Positions 34,395-49,300 of a stretch of DNA of 64,000 bases are shown here, piece after piece. Both the position numbers and the translations under genes were made by a program. The DNA is from Mycobacterium intermedium (lineage in GTDB: Bacteria; Actinomycetota; Actinomycetes; Mycobacteriales; Mycobacteriaceae). Under the pieces are notes generated by a model, which was not told where the DNA came from, did not search any database, and saw only the letters and a program-made list of their open reading frames with translations. Every line of letters starts with the position of its first letter. Position 1 is the stretch's first letter. The stretch lies in assembly GCF_002086275.1 (NCBI RefSeq), contig NZ_MVHT01000027.1, forward strand, positions 1 through 64,000, written 5' to 3'.

Positions 34395-37300
34395 ATGAAA
34401 CCTTATGAGCGGCTGCGGCGGCTGGGCCCGACGGATGAGCGGGTCCAGATCCGGGGGCAACAGATCGAACTAGATCGGGTGCAGGCGGCTCTCTCCGAAT
34501 TGGATTGTGTTGACCAAGCGCTCGTGATCGCCCGTGAGGACCGCCCCGGGGACAGGCGACTGGTCGGTTATGTCACGGAGTCGATTGCCGCAGCGGTTGA
34601 CCCGGGGGCGGCACGCGCCGTGTTGGCTGAGCGCCTGCCGTCCTACATGGTGCCATCCGCTGTGCTGGTACTGGATGCCTTGCCCGTGACGGCGTTCGGC
34701 GAACTCGACATCCTGGCACTGCCGAGGCCGCAGTACCCGGACGCCCCTCGTGACCACGCCATCGAGCAGGCGCTGGCGGCGATATTCGCCGAGGTCCTTG
34801 GCGTCGAAGGGGTCGAGCCCGAGGAGTCGTTCTTCGACCTCGGCGGGGATTCGCTCGCCGCGATGCGGGTGGTCGTGGCCATAAATTCGACCCTGGACGC
34901 GAACTTGCCATTGGGTGCGGTGTTCAACTCACCCACCATCGCCCAACTCTCCGCACGCCTCGGCGGCGACTCGGGCGGCTCCAAACCGTTGGTCGCCTGT
35001 GAGCGGCCCGAAGTGATTCCGCTGTCGTTCGCCCAGAGTCGATTATGGTTCATCGACCAATTACAGGGGCCCTCACCGGTTTACAACCGGGCGGTTGCCT
35101 TGCGGTTGTCCGGCAGGCTGAGCCATGAGGCGTTGGCCACCGCGATGACCGATGTGGTCGGACGCCACGAAAGCCTGCGCACGGTGTTCGTGGCGGTCGA
35201 CGGGATACCGCGGCAGGTGGTGCGGCCGGCGGCCGGGGCCGACTTCGGTTGGGCGGTCGTCGACGTCAGTGGATGGTCGCCCGACCGGGTGACCGAAGCC
35301 ATCGAACACGCCGCACACCACAGCTTCGACCTGGCCACCGAAATACCGATCCGAGCAAAGGTTTTCAGTCTCACTGAGGACGACCACGTGCTGGTGGTTG
35401 TCGTGCACCACATCGCCGGAGACGGCTGGTCCGTCGGGGTCCTCGCCGCCGATATCAGTTCGGCTTACGCCGCCCGCTGGGCGGGTCATGATCCCGACTG
35501 GGCCGAATTGCCGGTGCAGTACGCGGATTACACGCTGTGGCAACGGGACAGCCTAGGTGATCCTGCCGACGAGAAGAGCCCGTTGGCCGCGCAGGCGAGG
35601 TTCTGGCACGAGGTGCTAGCCGGGATGCCGCAGCGCTTGGAGCTGCCCACTGACCGGCCCTATCCACCCGTTGCCGACCACCGCGGCGCCAGTGTGGCGG
35701 TGCAGTGGCCGGCGGAGCTGCAACAGCGCGTGCGTGATGTGGCCCGCGAACACAACGCGACCAGCTTCATGGTGGTACAGGCCGCGCTCGCGGTGCTGCT
35801 GTCCCGACTGAGCACCAGTTCCGATGTTGCGGTTGGCTTTCCGATCGCAGGACGAGGTGATCCCGCACTGGATCGCCTGGTGGGCTTCTTCGTCAACACC
35901 TTGATCCTGCGGGTGCAAGTCGTCGGGGATCCCACTTTCGCCGAGTTGCTGGCCCAGGTTCGGGAGCGCAGCCTCGCCGCCTACGAGCACCAGGACGTGC
36001 CCTTCGAGGCCCTCGTCGAACGGCTCAACCCACCCCGGTCGATGACCCACCACCCACTGATCCAGGTCTCGCTGTCTTGGCAGAACGCAACGCCTCTCGA
36101 CTTGGCGGTGGCCGATCTCCAGGTCCATCCCATGCCCATCGACACCCACACCGCGCGGATGGACCTGGCTTTCTTTCTAGGCGAACGCTTCGCCGACACC
36201 GGTCAGCCCGCCGGAATCGGCGGGACGGTGGAGTTCCGCACCGACGTGTACGACGCCGCGACCATCGAAGCGCTCGTCAGGCGGTTACAGCGGGTGTTGA
36301 CTGCGCTGACGGCGCAGCCGACGGAGCCGCTGTCGTCGCTGGACCTGCTGGACGCGGCGGAACACGCTCGGCTCGCCGACTGGGGTAACCACGCGGTGTT
36401 GTCCGAGCCGCTACCAACCAGTGTGTCGATCCCTGCGGTGCTGGCGGCTCAGGCGGCGCATGCTCCCGATGCGGTCGCGTTGAATTTCGGAGCTTCGACC
36501 TGGACGTACCGAGAACTCGACGAGGCGTCTAACCGACTGGCGCGCTTGCTTGTTGACCGGGGTGTGAATGCTGGCAGCTGCGTGGCGCTGCTCGTTGAGC
36601 GTTCGCCGCAAGCGATCATCGCGATACTGGCGGTGCTCAAAGCAGGAGCGGCGTACTTGCCGCTGGACCGGCGCATGCCGGTGGAGCGGCTGGCGTTCAT
36701 CGTCGATGATGCCGTTCCCGTAGCGGCAATCGCCTCCGCCGGAATGGATTTCGCCTGGCTCAAGCTGCCGATCATCGATGCCGAAGACCCGCACGTCCGG
36801 GCATTCCCGGCCACCGCTCTGCCGATGCCCGCCGCCGATGACGTCGCCTACATCATCTACACCTCGGGAACCACCGGTGTGCCCAAGGGTGTGGCGATCA
36901 GCCACCGGAATCTGACCCAGCTGATTCTGTCTTTCGATGGTGTCGGTGCGGGGTTGCCCGACGCGTCGAAACAGGTCTGGTCGCACTGGCATTCGTATGC
37001 CTTCGACTTCTCCGTGTGGGAAGTGTGGGCCGCCCTGTTGCGTGGCGGACGGCTGGTGGTCATCCCCGACGACGTGGTTGCCTCACCCGCCGAGTTCGGC
37101 AATCTGGTCGTCTCGCAGCGTGTCAACGTACTCACCCAAACCCCCTCTGCGGTTGGTACTTTGTTGCCGGAGAGCCTGGACTCGGTGGCGTTGGTGATGG
37201 GTGGTGAAGCGTGTCCCGCGGCGGTGGTGGACCGCTGGGCCCCCGGCCGGGTGATGATCAACGCGTACGGGCCCACCGAAACCACGATCTACGTGGCGGT

Positions 37301-40300
37301 GAGCGCGCCGCTGCAGGCAGGCACCGGTGTGCCGCCGATTGGCTCGCCGGTGGCGGGTGCGGCACTTTTCGTACTCGACGAGTGGCTGCGGCCCGTCCCC
37401 GCCGGCGTCGTGGGCGAGCTGTACGTGGCGGGTTGGGGAGTGGGGCTGGGCTATTGGCGTCGCGGAGGATTGACGGCGTCGCGGTTCGTCGCGTGTCCGT
37501 TCGGCGGGACCGGCCGACGGATGTATCGCACCGGGGACTTGGTCTGTTGGGGCGCCGACGGCCAACTGCGCTATGTGGAGCGGGCCGACGAGCAGGTCAA
37601 GATTCGCGGATATCGCATCGAACTCGGTGACGTGCAATCGGCGCTCGCCGCGGTGGACGGGGTGGATCAAGCGGTCGTCATCGCCCGCGAAGACAACCCC
37701 GGCGACAAGCGGCTGGTCGGCTACGTCACGGGCACCGTAAATCCCGTTCAGGCGCGCGCGGCATTGGCCGACCGACTGCCGTCCTACATGGTGCCGGCGG
37801 CGGTGGTGCGCGTCGACGCGTTGCCGCTCACGGTCAACGGGAAGCTCGACACGTCCGCCCTGCCAGAGCCGACATATCAAGGCGCCGAACAGTACCGCGC
37901 TCCGGCGACGCCTACCGAAGAGATCCTTGCCGGAATCTATGCCCAGGTGCTGGGCCTCGAGCGCGTCGGCGTCGACGATTCGTTCTTCGACCTGGGCGGG
38001 GACTCGTTGTCGGCCATGCGCGCGATCGCCGCGATCAACAAGGCCTTGGACGCCCACCTGGTGGTGCGCACCTTGTTCGACGCACCCGCGATCGCCGAGT
38101 TGGCGCCCCGCCTGAATACGGGGGTTGCGCTCGAACCGCTGACGGCGGCCGAGCGGCCCGCGGTGATTCCGTTGTCGTACGCGCAGAGTCGACTGTGGTT
38201 CCTGGACCAGTTGCAGGATGGCTCAGTGGTCTACAACATGGCGGCGGCGCTGCGACTGAGTGGGCCCCTGAACGCCGAGGCGCTGCAGGCCGCTCTGGCC
38301 GACGTGGTCGCCCGCCATGAAACCCTTCGGACGGTATTCGTTGCGCCGGAAGGCATACCCCAACAGGTGGTATTGGCGGCCAATCAAGCCGACGTGGGTC
38401 GGGTGGTTGTCGACGCCGCCGGGTGGCGGGAGGACCAACTTGCCGATGCCATTGGCGCCGAGGCGCGTCGCCCGTTCGAGCTGGCGAGCGAGATTCCCTT
38501 GCGGGCACGTCTGTTCAAGATCTCCAAAACGGAGCATGTCCTGGTGGCCACCGCACACCACATCGCCGCGGACGGCTGGTCGATGGCTCCGCTGGTCCGT
38601 GATCTGGGCGTGGCATATGGGTCCCGGTGCGCGGGACACGCGCCGGGCTGGGCGGACTTGCCGGTGCAGTACGTCGATTACACGCTGTGGCAACGAAAGA
38701 ACCTCGGGGATCTGACGGATCACGGCAGCCCGCTGGCCACGCAGCTGGCGTATTGGGAACGGGCACTGGCCGACCTGCCGCAACGGCTGGAGCTGCCGAC
38801 CGATCGGGCGTACCCAGCGGTTGCCGACCATCGCGGTGCCAGCGTGCGGGTGGACTGGCCGCGGCATGTGCAGCAGCGGATCAGTCGGGTGGCCGGTGCG
38901 AACGGTGCGACGAGTTTCATGGTGGTCCAGGCCGCGCTGGCGCTGTTGTTGTCGCGGCTGAGCGCCAGCTCTGATGTCGCATTGGGGTTTTCGATCGCCG
39001 GCCGTGGTGACCCGGCACTGGACGATTTGGTCGGATTCTTCGTCAACACATTGGTGCTGCGCGTCGACCTGACCGACAACCTGACCTTCACCGAGTTGCT
39101 GGCCCAGGTGCGCGAGCGCAGCCTGGCCGCCTACGAACACCAGGACGTGCCATTCGAAATGCTGGTCGAGCGGCTCAACCCGGCCCGCTCACTCACCCAT
39201 CATCCGCTGATCCAGGTGCTCGTGGCGTGGCAGAACAACACGTCACCCGAGTTGAATCTCGGTGACCTGCAGGTGAGTGTGTTGCCCGTCGACACCCGCA
39301 CGGCGCGGATGGATCTGCGATTCTCCCTGGGGGAGCGCTGGACTGACGCCGGGGAGGCGGCGGGCATCGGCGGGACGGTGGAGTTCCGCACGGACGTCTT
39401 CGATGCCGCTACCATCCAGGCGTTCGTCGACCGGTTGGGCCGGGTGCTGGAAGCGGTTACGGCCAACCCGGGGCGTGCGCTGGCGTCGGTGGACTTACTC
39501 GATGTCGCTGAGCATGCGCGGCTGAATGGCTGGGGCAACCGTTGCGTGCTGCGGCAACCCGTCCCGCCGGCCGTGTCGATCCCGGCGGCGTTGGCCGCGC
39601 AGGTGGCCCGCACCCCGGATGCGGTTGCGCTGACATGCGGCGAGCTGTCGATGACGTATCGCGAATTCGATCAGGCGTCGAACCGGTTGGCCCACTTACT
39701 GTCCAGTTTGGGCGTAGGCCCGGGCGCTTATGTCGCACTGCTGTTCTCGCGGTCTGCCGAGGTAGTCGTCGCGATCGCGGCGGTACTCAAAGCAGGGGCT
39801 GCCTACCTGCCGATCGATCCCGCGCTGCCGTCGGCGCGAATCGGGTTCATGGTCGCCGACGCCGAGCCGGTCGCCGCGATCACTACCGCGGCACTCGCCG
39901 ACCGACTGAATGGGCACGGCCTGCAGGTCATCGATGTTCACGATCCCGGCATCCAAGCTCAACCGTGCACCCCTGTGTCACCAGCGCCGTCTGCCCAGAA
40001 CATCGCCTACCTGATCTACACCTCGGGTACCACCGGCGTTCCCAAGGGGGTGGCGATCACCCACCACAACCTCACCCAGCTCTTCCGGGTTGGCAGCTTC
40101 TTCGAATCGCACTCCAACACAACGGAATTTGCCGCCACGCAATGGCATTCGCTGTCGTTCGACGTCTCGGCGTGGGAAATCTGGGGCACGCTGTTGAGCG
40201 GCGGCCGGTTGGTGGTGGTGCCCGAGGAGGTAGCAACATCACCGGCCGATTTCCAGGCACTGGTGGCCGCCGAACGGATCGACGTGCTCAGCCAAACCCC

Positions 40301-43300
40301 CTCCGCGGTGGGTGTTGTGGCGTCAGAGGGTTTGGAATCGGCGGCGTTGGTGTTAGCCGGTGAGGCTTGCCCGTCGGCACTGGTCGACCACTGGGCCAAC
40401 GGCCGCGTCATGATCAACGCCTACGGCCCCACGGAGACAACGATCTATGCGTGCATGAGCGCGCCCCTCACCCCCGGTTCCGGTGTCCCTCCGATCGGCA
40501 CGCCGGTATCGGGCGCGGCGCTGTTCGTGCTCGACCGGTGGCTCCAGCCGGTGCCGCCCGGTGTGGTGGGCGAGTTGTACGTGGCGGGCCGGGGAGTCGG
40601 CGTCGGGTATTGGCGCCGGGCCGGGCTGACGGCGTCGCGGTTCGTGGCGTGTCCGTTTGGCGGCCAGGAATCGCCAGGCCAACGGATGTATCGCACCGGC
40701 GACCTCGTCTACTGGGGTGCCGACGGCCAGTTGAGGTACGTCGGCCGGGCCGACGAGCAGGTCAAGATCCGTGGCTACCGAATCGAACTCGGCGAGGTTC
40801 AGGCGGCGCTGGCCGCGCTGGACGGCGTTCATCAAGCCGTCGTGATCGTCCGCGAGGACCGCCCCGGCGACAGGCGTCTGGTCAGCTACGTCACCGGCGA
40901 CACAGACCCCGCCGCCTTGCGCAGCGGGCTGGCCGAGCACCTGCCGCCCTACATGGTGCCCAACGCAATAGTCGTCCTGGACGCGATGCCGCTCACGGTG
41001 AACGGGAAACTCGACACCGCCGCTCTGCCGGCGCCGGAATACCAAAGTGCCGAGCGGTATTGCCCACCCGCCGACGCCGTTGAGGAGGTCTTGGCCGGCA
41101 TCTACGCGCAAGTGCTCGGCCTGGACCGCGTCGGCGTCGAGGAGTCGTTCTTCGATCTGGGCGGGGACAGCATCCTGGCGATGCAGGTGGTCGCGCGGGC
41201 CCGGGCGGCCGGGCTGCTCTGCCGACCGCGCGATCTCTTCACCGAGCAAACGGTCGCCGGCGTTGCCCGGGTCGCCGGCGTCCTCGGGGACGCGGCCACC
41301 ACGGTGGACGAGGGTGTCGGTGCGGTGCCGGCCACGCCGATCATGCGCTGGCTGCAGAGCATCGGTAACTCGGCTGAGCAGTTCAACCAGACGATGTCGC
41401 TGCAGGCACCCGCCGGTGTGACCCAGGCGGATGTGGCTGTGCTGCTGCAGGTCTTGTTGGATCGACACGCCATGCTGCGGTTGCGGGTGAGCTCCGATTG
41501 GTCATTGACGACGCAACCGCCGGGATCCGTGCATGCGGCCGACTGCCTGCGCACGGTCGACACCTGGTCGGATGCGGCATTGCTCGAGACCCGTTCTCGG
41601 TTGAACCCCGCCACCGGCGCGATGGTGCGCGCATTGTGGGTTTCCGACGCCAACCAACTGGTGCTCTGCATTCACCACCTGGCGGTCGATGGTGTGTCGT
41701 GGCGGATCCTGTTGGAAGACCTCAACGTTGGCTGGGCCCAGCATCGCAACCACCACCCGGTGGTGTTGCCCGTCACGGGGACATCGTTTCGGCGCTGGGC
41801 GTCGCTGCTGAACGAGTACGCGCATGCGGCGGAGGTGATCGACACCGCCGAAGCATGGCGGACGGTATTGGCGGTGCCCGCTGCACTGCCGGCCGTCGCC
41901 CCCGCGGTCGACACGTTCGCGACTGCCGGACGCTTCTCGGCGACCTTGGACGGCGAGAGCACTCGCCTGCTGCTGGGTGACGTGCCAGCGGCGTACCACG
42001 CTGGGGTGCAGGACATTCTATTGATCGCATTCGCCCTGGCGTGGGCGGAATTCCTGGGCACCCCGGGTCAGTCGATCGGCATCGATGTCGAAGCCCACGG
42101 GCGCGACGATGAGGTCGCCTCCGGGGTCGACCTGACCCACACGGTCGGGTGGTTCACGGCCAAGTATCCGGTGGCGCTCGCCCCGGGCGAGGTGAGTTGG
42201 GCGCAGGTGGTGACTGGCGACGCAGCGCTGGGCGGTGCCGTCAAGAGCATGAAGGAACAACTCCGGGCCCTTCCGGCCGGCCTGACCTATGGCGTGCTGC
42301 GCTACCTCAATGTTGACGTAGAACTATCCGGGTCCGAGCCGCCGATCGGATTCAATTACCTGGGCCGTCTGGGCGGCGCGGCGACAACCGATGGGGACGG
42401 CTGGCGGATCTCACACCGGCCCGGTACCAGCAGCAGCGCCGGGTTGGAAATGCCGCTCATGCACACGATGGAGCTCAACGCCGCGACGGTCGATACCGTG
42501 GCCGGTCCGCTATTGCATGCCGAGTGGACCTGGGCCACATCGCAATTCGACGCAACACAGGTGGAACGACTCAACCGGCTTTGGTTTGACGCATTGGCCG
42601 GCATTTGCGCGCAGGTGCGTCGCGGCGGAGGCGGCTTGACACCGTCGGACATCGTGCCGGCGCGGCTGACCCAGCGCCAGATCGATGAGCTGCAGCGGCA
42701 ATACAGCGTTGCCGACGTGCTGCCGCTGACCCCCATGCAACGGGGACTGCTCTTTCACGCCAGCACTTCACTCGCCGGCGATGACGTGTATGCGGTGCAG
42801 CTGGACTTGGCGGTGACCGGCGCACTTGACCCCGACCGGCTGCGCGAAGCGGTCCACACGGTGGTCATCCGGCATCCCAATCTGGCGGCACGCTTTTGCG
42901 GCCAATTCGACGAACCGGTGCAGCTCATCCCAGCTGATCCCCAAGCCGGTTGGCGTTATGTGGAGCTCGACAGCGACGCGGATGTCGAAGATCAGCTGCG
43001 GCTGGTGCGCAACGCCGAACGAGCCGCGGTGTGCGACCTGGCCCAACCGCCGGCATTTCGAGTCGCACTGATTCGCACCGCGCCGGACCGGTACCGCTTT
43101 GTGCTGACAAATCACCACATCGTGGTTGACGGTTGGTCCATACCGATTGTGCTGCGCGAGATATTCGCCGGCTACCACGGGCGGCGGCTGCCTGCGCCCG
43201 GGTCGTACCGGCGATTTGTGTCCTGGCTGGCCGAGCGAGACCTCGATGCCGCCAACGCCGCCTGGCGCCGCGTGCTTGCCGGATTCGGCACCCCGACCCT

Positions 43301-46300
43301 GGTCGGCCCGCAGGATCGGCTAGGGGTGGGACGGCGCGGCGTGACCTCGTTTGTGCTGCCCGCCGAGCAAAATGAGGCCCTCCGCGCGCTGGCGCGTTCC
43401 CGTCACACCACCGTCAACATCGTGCTGCAGGGCGCCTACGCCCAGCTGCTGATGTGGCTTACCGGCCGGCACGACATCGCCTTCGGAGTACCCGTTTCCG
43501 GGCGGCCAACCGACTTGGTGGACGCGGAATCCATGGTCGGTCTGCTGGTCAACACCGTGCCGGTGCGGGTGAATTGCACGGCGGCGGCCACGGTCGCGGA
43601 CGTGATCGACCAGCTGCACACCATTCACCACGACACACTCGAGCATCAGCATTTGGCGCTCAACGAGATTCACCGCATCGCCGGCCACGAGAGACTGTTC
43701 GACACCCTGTTCGTGTACCAGAACTATCCGATCGACTTGGGCTCGTTGCAAGGTGCGTCCGCGGGACCGGACGAAATGACGGTCAAGGAGACCACCAGCC
43801 ACGACTACAACCACTACCCACTGACGATCCAGGCCCTGCCGCGGACCGAACTCGCGTTCCGGGTCGAATACGACGCGGACGTCTTCGACGCTACGGACAT
43901 CCAGGCGTTGATCGAGCGGTTCCAGCGGGTCTTGGCGGCCATGACCGCCGACCCGACCCGGCGGCTGTGGTCGGTGGATTTGCTTGCCGCGGAGGAATAC
44001 TCGCGGTTGGCCAAGTGGGGCAACCGTAGCACGGTAGATCAGCCGGCGCCGGCCGCTGTGTCGATTCCGGTGCTGTGGGCCCGGCAAGCCGCCGAGACGC
44101 CCGAAGCGGTGGCGCTGTCCTTCGAGGGACGGTCGGTGACCTACCGCGAGCTCGACGAGGCCTCGGACCGGTTGGCGTACCGGCTGGCCGGTCACGGCGT
44201 AGGTCCGGGACAGTCGGTGGCGCTGCTGCTTTCACGTTCACCGCAGGCGATCGTGACGATCTTGGCGGTCCTGAAAACCGGGGCGGCCTACCTGCCGATC
44301 GATCCAAGCCTGCCGGCGGCGCGGGTTGGTTTCATGCTTGCCGATGCCGCCCCGGTCGCCGCGATCACAACCGCCGATCAGGCCGCGCGCTTCGACGAAC
44401 ACAACCTGTTGGTCATCGACGTCAACGACCCTGGCAGCGCCAGCCAGCCACGGCTCGGACTGCCCACGCCGGCCCCCGGCGACATCGCGTATTTCATCTA
44501 CACCTCGGGCACCACCGGTAACCCGAAAGGTGTCGCCGTCAGCCACCACAACGTCGTGCAACTGATGCAGACGCTGCAGGGACAGCTGCCACCGCGGGGA
44601 GTGTGGTCGCAGTGGCATTCCCTGGCGTTCGACGTCTCGGTGTGCGAGACCTGGGGCGCGCTGCTCAGCGGCGGCCGGCTGGTTATCGTCCCCGAATCGG
44701 TGGCCCGCTCACCGCACGATTTCCACGCCCTGCTCGTCACGGAACGCGTCAGCGTCCTCAGCCAGACACCGTCGGCGTTCTATGCGCTGCAAAGCGCCCT
44801 CGCTCCCGAACTCTCAGATCAGCTGCAACTGCAGGCAGTACTGTTCGCCGGAGAGTCGTTGGAACCCAATCGACTTCGGACATGGCTGCGCCAACTGCCG
44901 CGATCACCTCGCCTGATCAACCTGTACGGCACCACCGAAACCACGGTGCATGCCTCATACCGTGAGATCGAGCCTCGCGACCTGGACAACAATGCCAGCC
45001 CCATCGGAGGGCCGTTGACCCATCTTGCGTTCTTCGTGCTGGACGCGTGGCTTCGTCCCGTGCCGGCCGGGATGGTTGGCGAACTGTATGTCGCGGGTCA
45101 TGGTGTCGGCCTGGGGTATTGGCGCCGGGCCGGATTGACCGCGGAACGCTTCGTGGCGTGTCCGTTCGCGGGCCCGGACCGGCCGGGCATGCGGATGTAT
45201 CGCACCGGGGATCTGGTGTCGTGGGATGCCGACGGGCAGCTCCGGTATGTGGGGCGTGCCGATGAACAGGTCAAGCTCCGCGGGTACCGCATCGAATTGG
45301 GCGAAATCGAAAACGCCTTGGTGGCATGCCCAGAGGTCAGTCAGGCCGTCGTCAGGATGCGTCAGACACCCGCGGGCGGTGCTCACCTCGTCGGCTACCT
45401 CACCCTGCAGCGCAACACCGTGAACCGGGACACGGTGCGAGACCACGAAATCGTCGACCGGTGGCAGGACCTGTACGACGACCTCTACGAAACACGCGCC
45501 GGAGCGCCCGAGTTCGGTATGGACTTTCTGGGTTGGAACAGCAGTTACAGCGATGCTCCCATCCCGCTCGAGGAGATGCTGGAGTGGCGTTCGGCCACGG
45601 TCGCCCGGATCAAGGAGTTGCGGCCACGACGCGTGCTGGAGATCGGCGTGGGTTCCGGACTCTTGCTGTCACAGCTCGCACCGGAGTGTGACCACTATGT
45701 CGCCACAGACATGTCGGCGGTCGCGATCGGCAACCTGGCCCGCTCATTGGAGCAGTCCCACATTCCCTGGCGCGACCGCGTGCAGTTGCTGACCCGACCG
45801 GCCCATGTGACCGAGGGACTGCCCGAAAACGAGTTCGACACAGTAATTCTCAACTCGGTCGTCCAGTATTTCCCCAACGAGGGATATTTGGCGGACCTGA
45901 TCGACCGCGTCATGGAGCTGGTGGCGCCCGGCGGCGCGCTGTTCATCGGCGATGTGCGCAATTACGCCCTGCAGGGTGCGTTCCAGACCGCGATCACCCT
46001 GGCGCACACCACCGACCCTGGGGACCCCGCCGACGCCGCCGAGATCCGGCAACGAGTCAGGCGCGGAATCACCAACGAATCCGAATTGCTCTTGGCGCCG
46101 GACTTTTTCACCACGTGGGCGACCAAATGCGGGTCGGTGGCCGGACTCGACATCCAGGTCAAACGTGGCGACGCGGACAACGAACTCAACCGGTATCGCT
46201 ATGACGTCGTCGTCCACAAGGCACCCACTGCGGTGCGCTCAGTCGCAGACGCACCCACCCGGACGTGGGCCCAATGCGGGCAGCTGGACGGCCTGCACGC

Positions 46301-49300
46301 ACAGCTGGTGAGCGAACGCCCTGTCGCCGTGCGCATCACCGCGATTCCGCGTGCCGGACTGATCACCGACGTCCGCACCGAGGACGCGCTCGCCGGCGGC
46401 TTGCCGCTGCCCGATGCGCTCGCCGCCGACACTTTCGACGCCGTGACCCCCGAACAGCTGCACCGCCTGGGCGAGACCACGGGGTACCACGTTGCCGTCA
46501 CCTGGGGCGCCGAACGCGGCACCCTCGATGCGGTTTTCACCACGGACGCCGGCCCGCTGACCGACGTGTATGTCGCCCCCGCCAGAGGCCGCCGGCCTGG
46601 CTGCCACGCCAACGACCCGCACGCCAACACCAAGCTCACCGCGGTGCGTAACCAGTTGAGCGCCCGACTACCGGAATACATGGTGCCCGCGCAGCTCGTG
46701 GTGCTCGACGCGTTCCCGCTGACCACCTCGGGCAAGCTCGACGTGCGTGCGCTGCCGGAACCGGACTACCAGGCCCCGGACCGCTATCGCGCTCCGAACA
46801 ACACGGTCGAGCAAATCCTCGCAGATATCTATGCCCAGGTGTTGGGCCTGGAGCGGGTAGGGGTCGACGACTCCTTCTTCGAACTCGGCGGCGACAGCAT
46901 CCTGTCCATGCAAGTGGTCGCGCGGGCGCGCGCGGCCGGCGTGGTGTGCAAGCCGCGCGACATCTTCGCAGAACAGACCGTGGCCAGGCTGGCGCTGGTA
47001 GCCACCGCGGTCGACGGTCTGGGTGCGCCGGTCAACGAGGGTGTCGGAACCGTCTCAGCGACCCCGATCATGCACTGGCTACAAGAGGTCGAAGGCCCGA
47101 TCGAGCACTTCAGCCAGACGGTCGTGCTGCGCGCACCCGGCGATGCCGACGAAGCGGACGTGGTTGTGCTGCTGCAAGCTCTGCTGGACCGGCACGCGAT
47201 GCTGCGGTTGCGGGTCGACGAGGGTTGGTCCCTGACCGTGCCGCCGCCGGGATCCGTCGATGCGCGCGACTGCCTGCAAACGGTGGACGCGCTGTCCGAC
47301 GAGGCACTGGTGGCGGCGCGGTCGCGGCTGAATCCGGCTGCCGGGGCAGTGGTCAGTGCGGTATGGGTGCCGCCAACGGGCCAGCTGGCCTTGCTCATCC
47401 ATCACCTGGCTGTCGACGGGGTGTCCTGGCGGATCCTGTTGGAAGACGTCAATATCGCGTGGGCTCAGCTTCGCGGCGGCCAGCGGGTCATGTTGCCGGC
47501 GCCGGCCACATCGTTCCAGCGGTGGTCGTCGCTGCTGGGGGAGTACGCGAGCTCGGCCGCGGTGGTGAGCCACGCCGACACCTGGCGGAACATAGCGGCG
47601 GCCGCGCCGGGGCTACCGGCGGTGCAGCCATCGCTGGACACCTTGGTCACCGCCGGACACCTGACGGAATGGTTGGACGCCGACACCACCAGCATGCTGC
47701 TCGGTGTGGTGCCGACGGCGTTTCATGTTGGGGTGCAGGACATTTTGTTGATCGCTTTCGGGTTGGCGTGGGCCGAGTTCCTGGGCACCACGGGTCAGCC
47801 GATCGGCATCGATGTCGAGGGCCATGGACGTCACGAGGAGCTGGCCGCCGATCTCGACCTGTCCCGCACGGTCGGGTGGTTTACCACCAAGTACCCGGTG
47901 TCGCTGGGCGTAGGGGGACTGTCCTGGGCGCAAGTGCTCAGCGGCGACGCGGCGCTCGGGGTCGCGTTCAAGAGCGCCAAGGAACAGCTCCGCGCCGTGC
48001 CGGATGCGCTGAGCTACGGGGCGTTGCGTTACCTGAACCCCGACGTCGACCTGGCCGGACCCGACCCGTCGATCGGCTTCAATTACCTTGGCCGCCTAGG
48101 CGCTTACGCTCAGGGCGACGGCACTCAATGGCGGGTCTGCCCGGACGGCGCGCCGGTGGCCGGTGCCGCGACTGCGATCGCCATGCCGCTTATGCACACC
48201 GTCGAGGTCAACGCCGCCACCGTGGAGGGCGGCGCAGGACCGCGGCTGCGCGCCAACTGGACTTACGCCACGTCGAAAGTCGATGCCACACAAATCAACC
48301 GGCTCAACCAACTGTGGTTCGATGCCCTCGCCGGCATTTGTGCTCATGTGCGGCGCGGGGGCGGCGGTTTGACGCCGTCGGACATCGCTCCGGCCCGGCT
48401 GAACCAGTACCAGATCGACGAGCTACAGCGCCAACACCCGATCGTTGACGTGCTGCGGCTGACCCCGATGCAGCAGGGGCTGCTGTTTCACTCCGGCAGT
48501 GCGCCGCGCTCGGCGGACGAGGGCGAGCTGTACACGGTGCAACTGGACATCGCGCTGCGCGGTGCGGTGGACCCCGACCGCCTGCGCGCGGCCGCGCAGG
48601 CGGTCGTTCGCCGGCATCCCCACCTGGTGGCCCGCTTCAGCGCGCAGTTCGACGAGCCGGTGCAGATCATCACGGCCGATCCCGTGGCCCCGTGGCGGTA
48701 CGAGGAACTCGATGCCCTCGACGGCGAGGATCGGATTCAGCGACTTTGCGCCGACGAACGTGCCGCGGTGTGCAATCTCGATGGGGGACAGGCGTTTCGG
48801 GTGATGTTGATCCGCACCGCTGCGCACAGCTACCGGTTCGTGCTGACAAACCATCACATCGTGCTCGACGGCTGGTCGATGGCGATCCTGCTGCGGGAGA
48901 TCTTCGCCGGCTACCACCGGCACCGGCTGCCCGCGGCGGCGCCGTATCGCCGATTCGTCAGCTGGGTCGCCGCGCGGGACCTGGACGCCGCCACGGCGGC
49001 CTGGCTCGACGCGCTGGCCGGGTTCGACACGCCGACCCTGGTCGGCCCGTCGGACCGGCTGGGGCTGGGCCCACGGGCCGTCGTGCACGTTCGCGTGCCC
49101 GCAGCCACCACCCGGGCGCTGACCGAGCTGGCACGCAAGCGTCAGACCACCGTCAGCACCGTGCTGCAGGCGGCGTGGGCGCTGCTGCTGATGGGGTTGA
49201 CAGGTCGGCAGGACGTCGCCTTCGGTGTGCCGGTCTCGGGGCGACCCGCCGAACTGGCCGGCGCCGATTCGATGGTTGGGCTGTTCATCAACACAATTCC

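Noticed and set aside
33965..34408. 147-codon plus-strand frame behind the strong ribosome-binding site.
   Set aside because: Its second half runs out of frame over the MbtH-like gene and has no coding character, so it is not called as a gene; only the site is reported.
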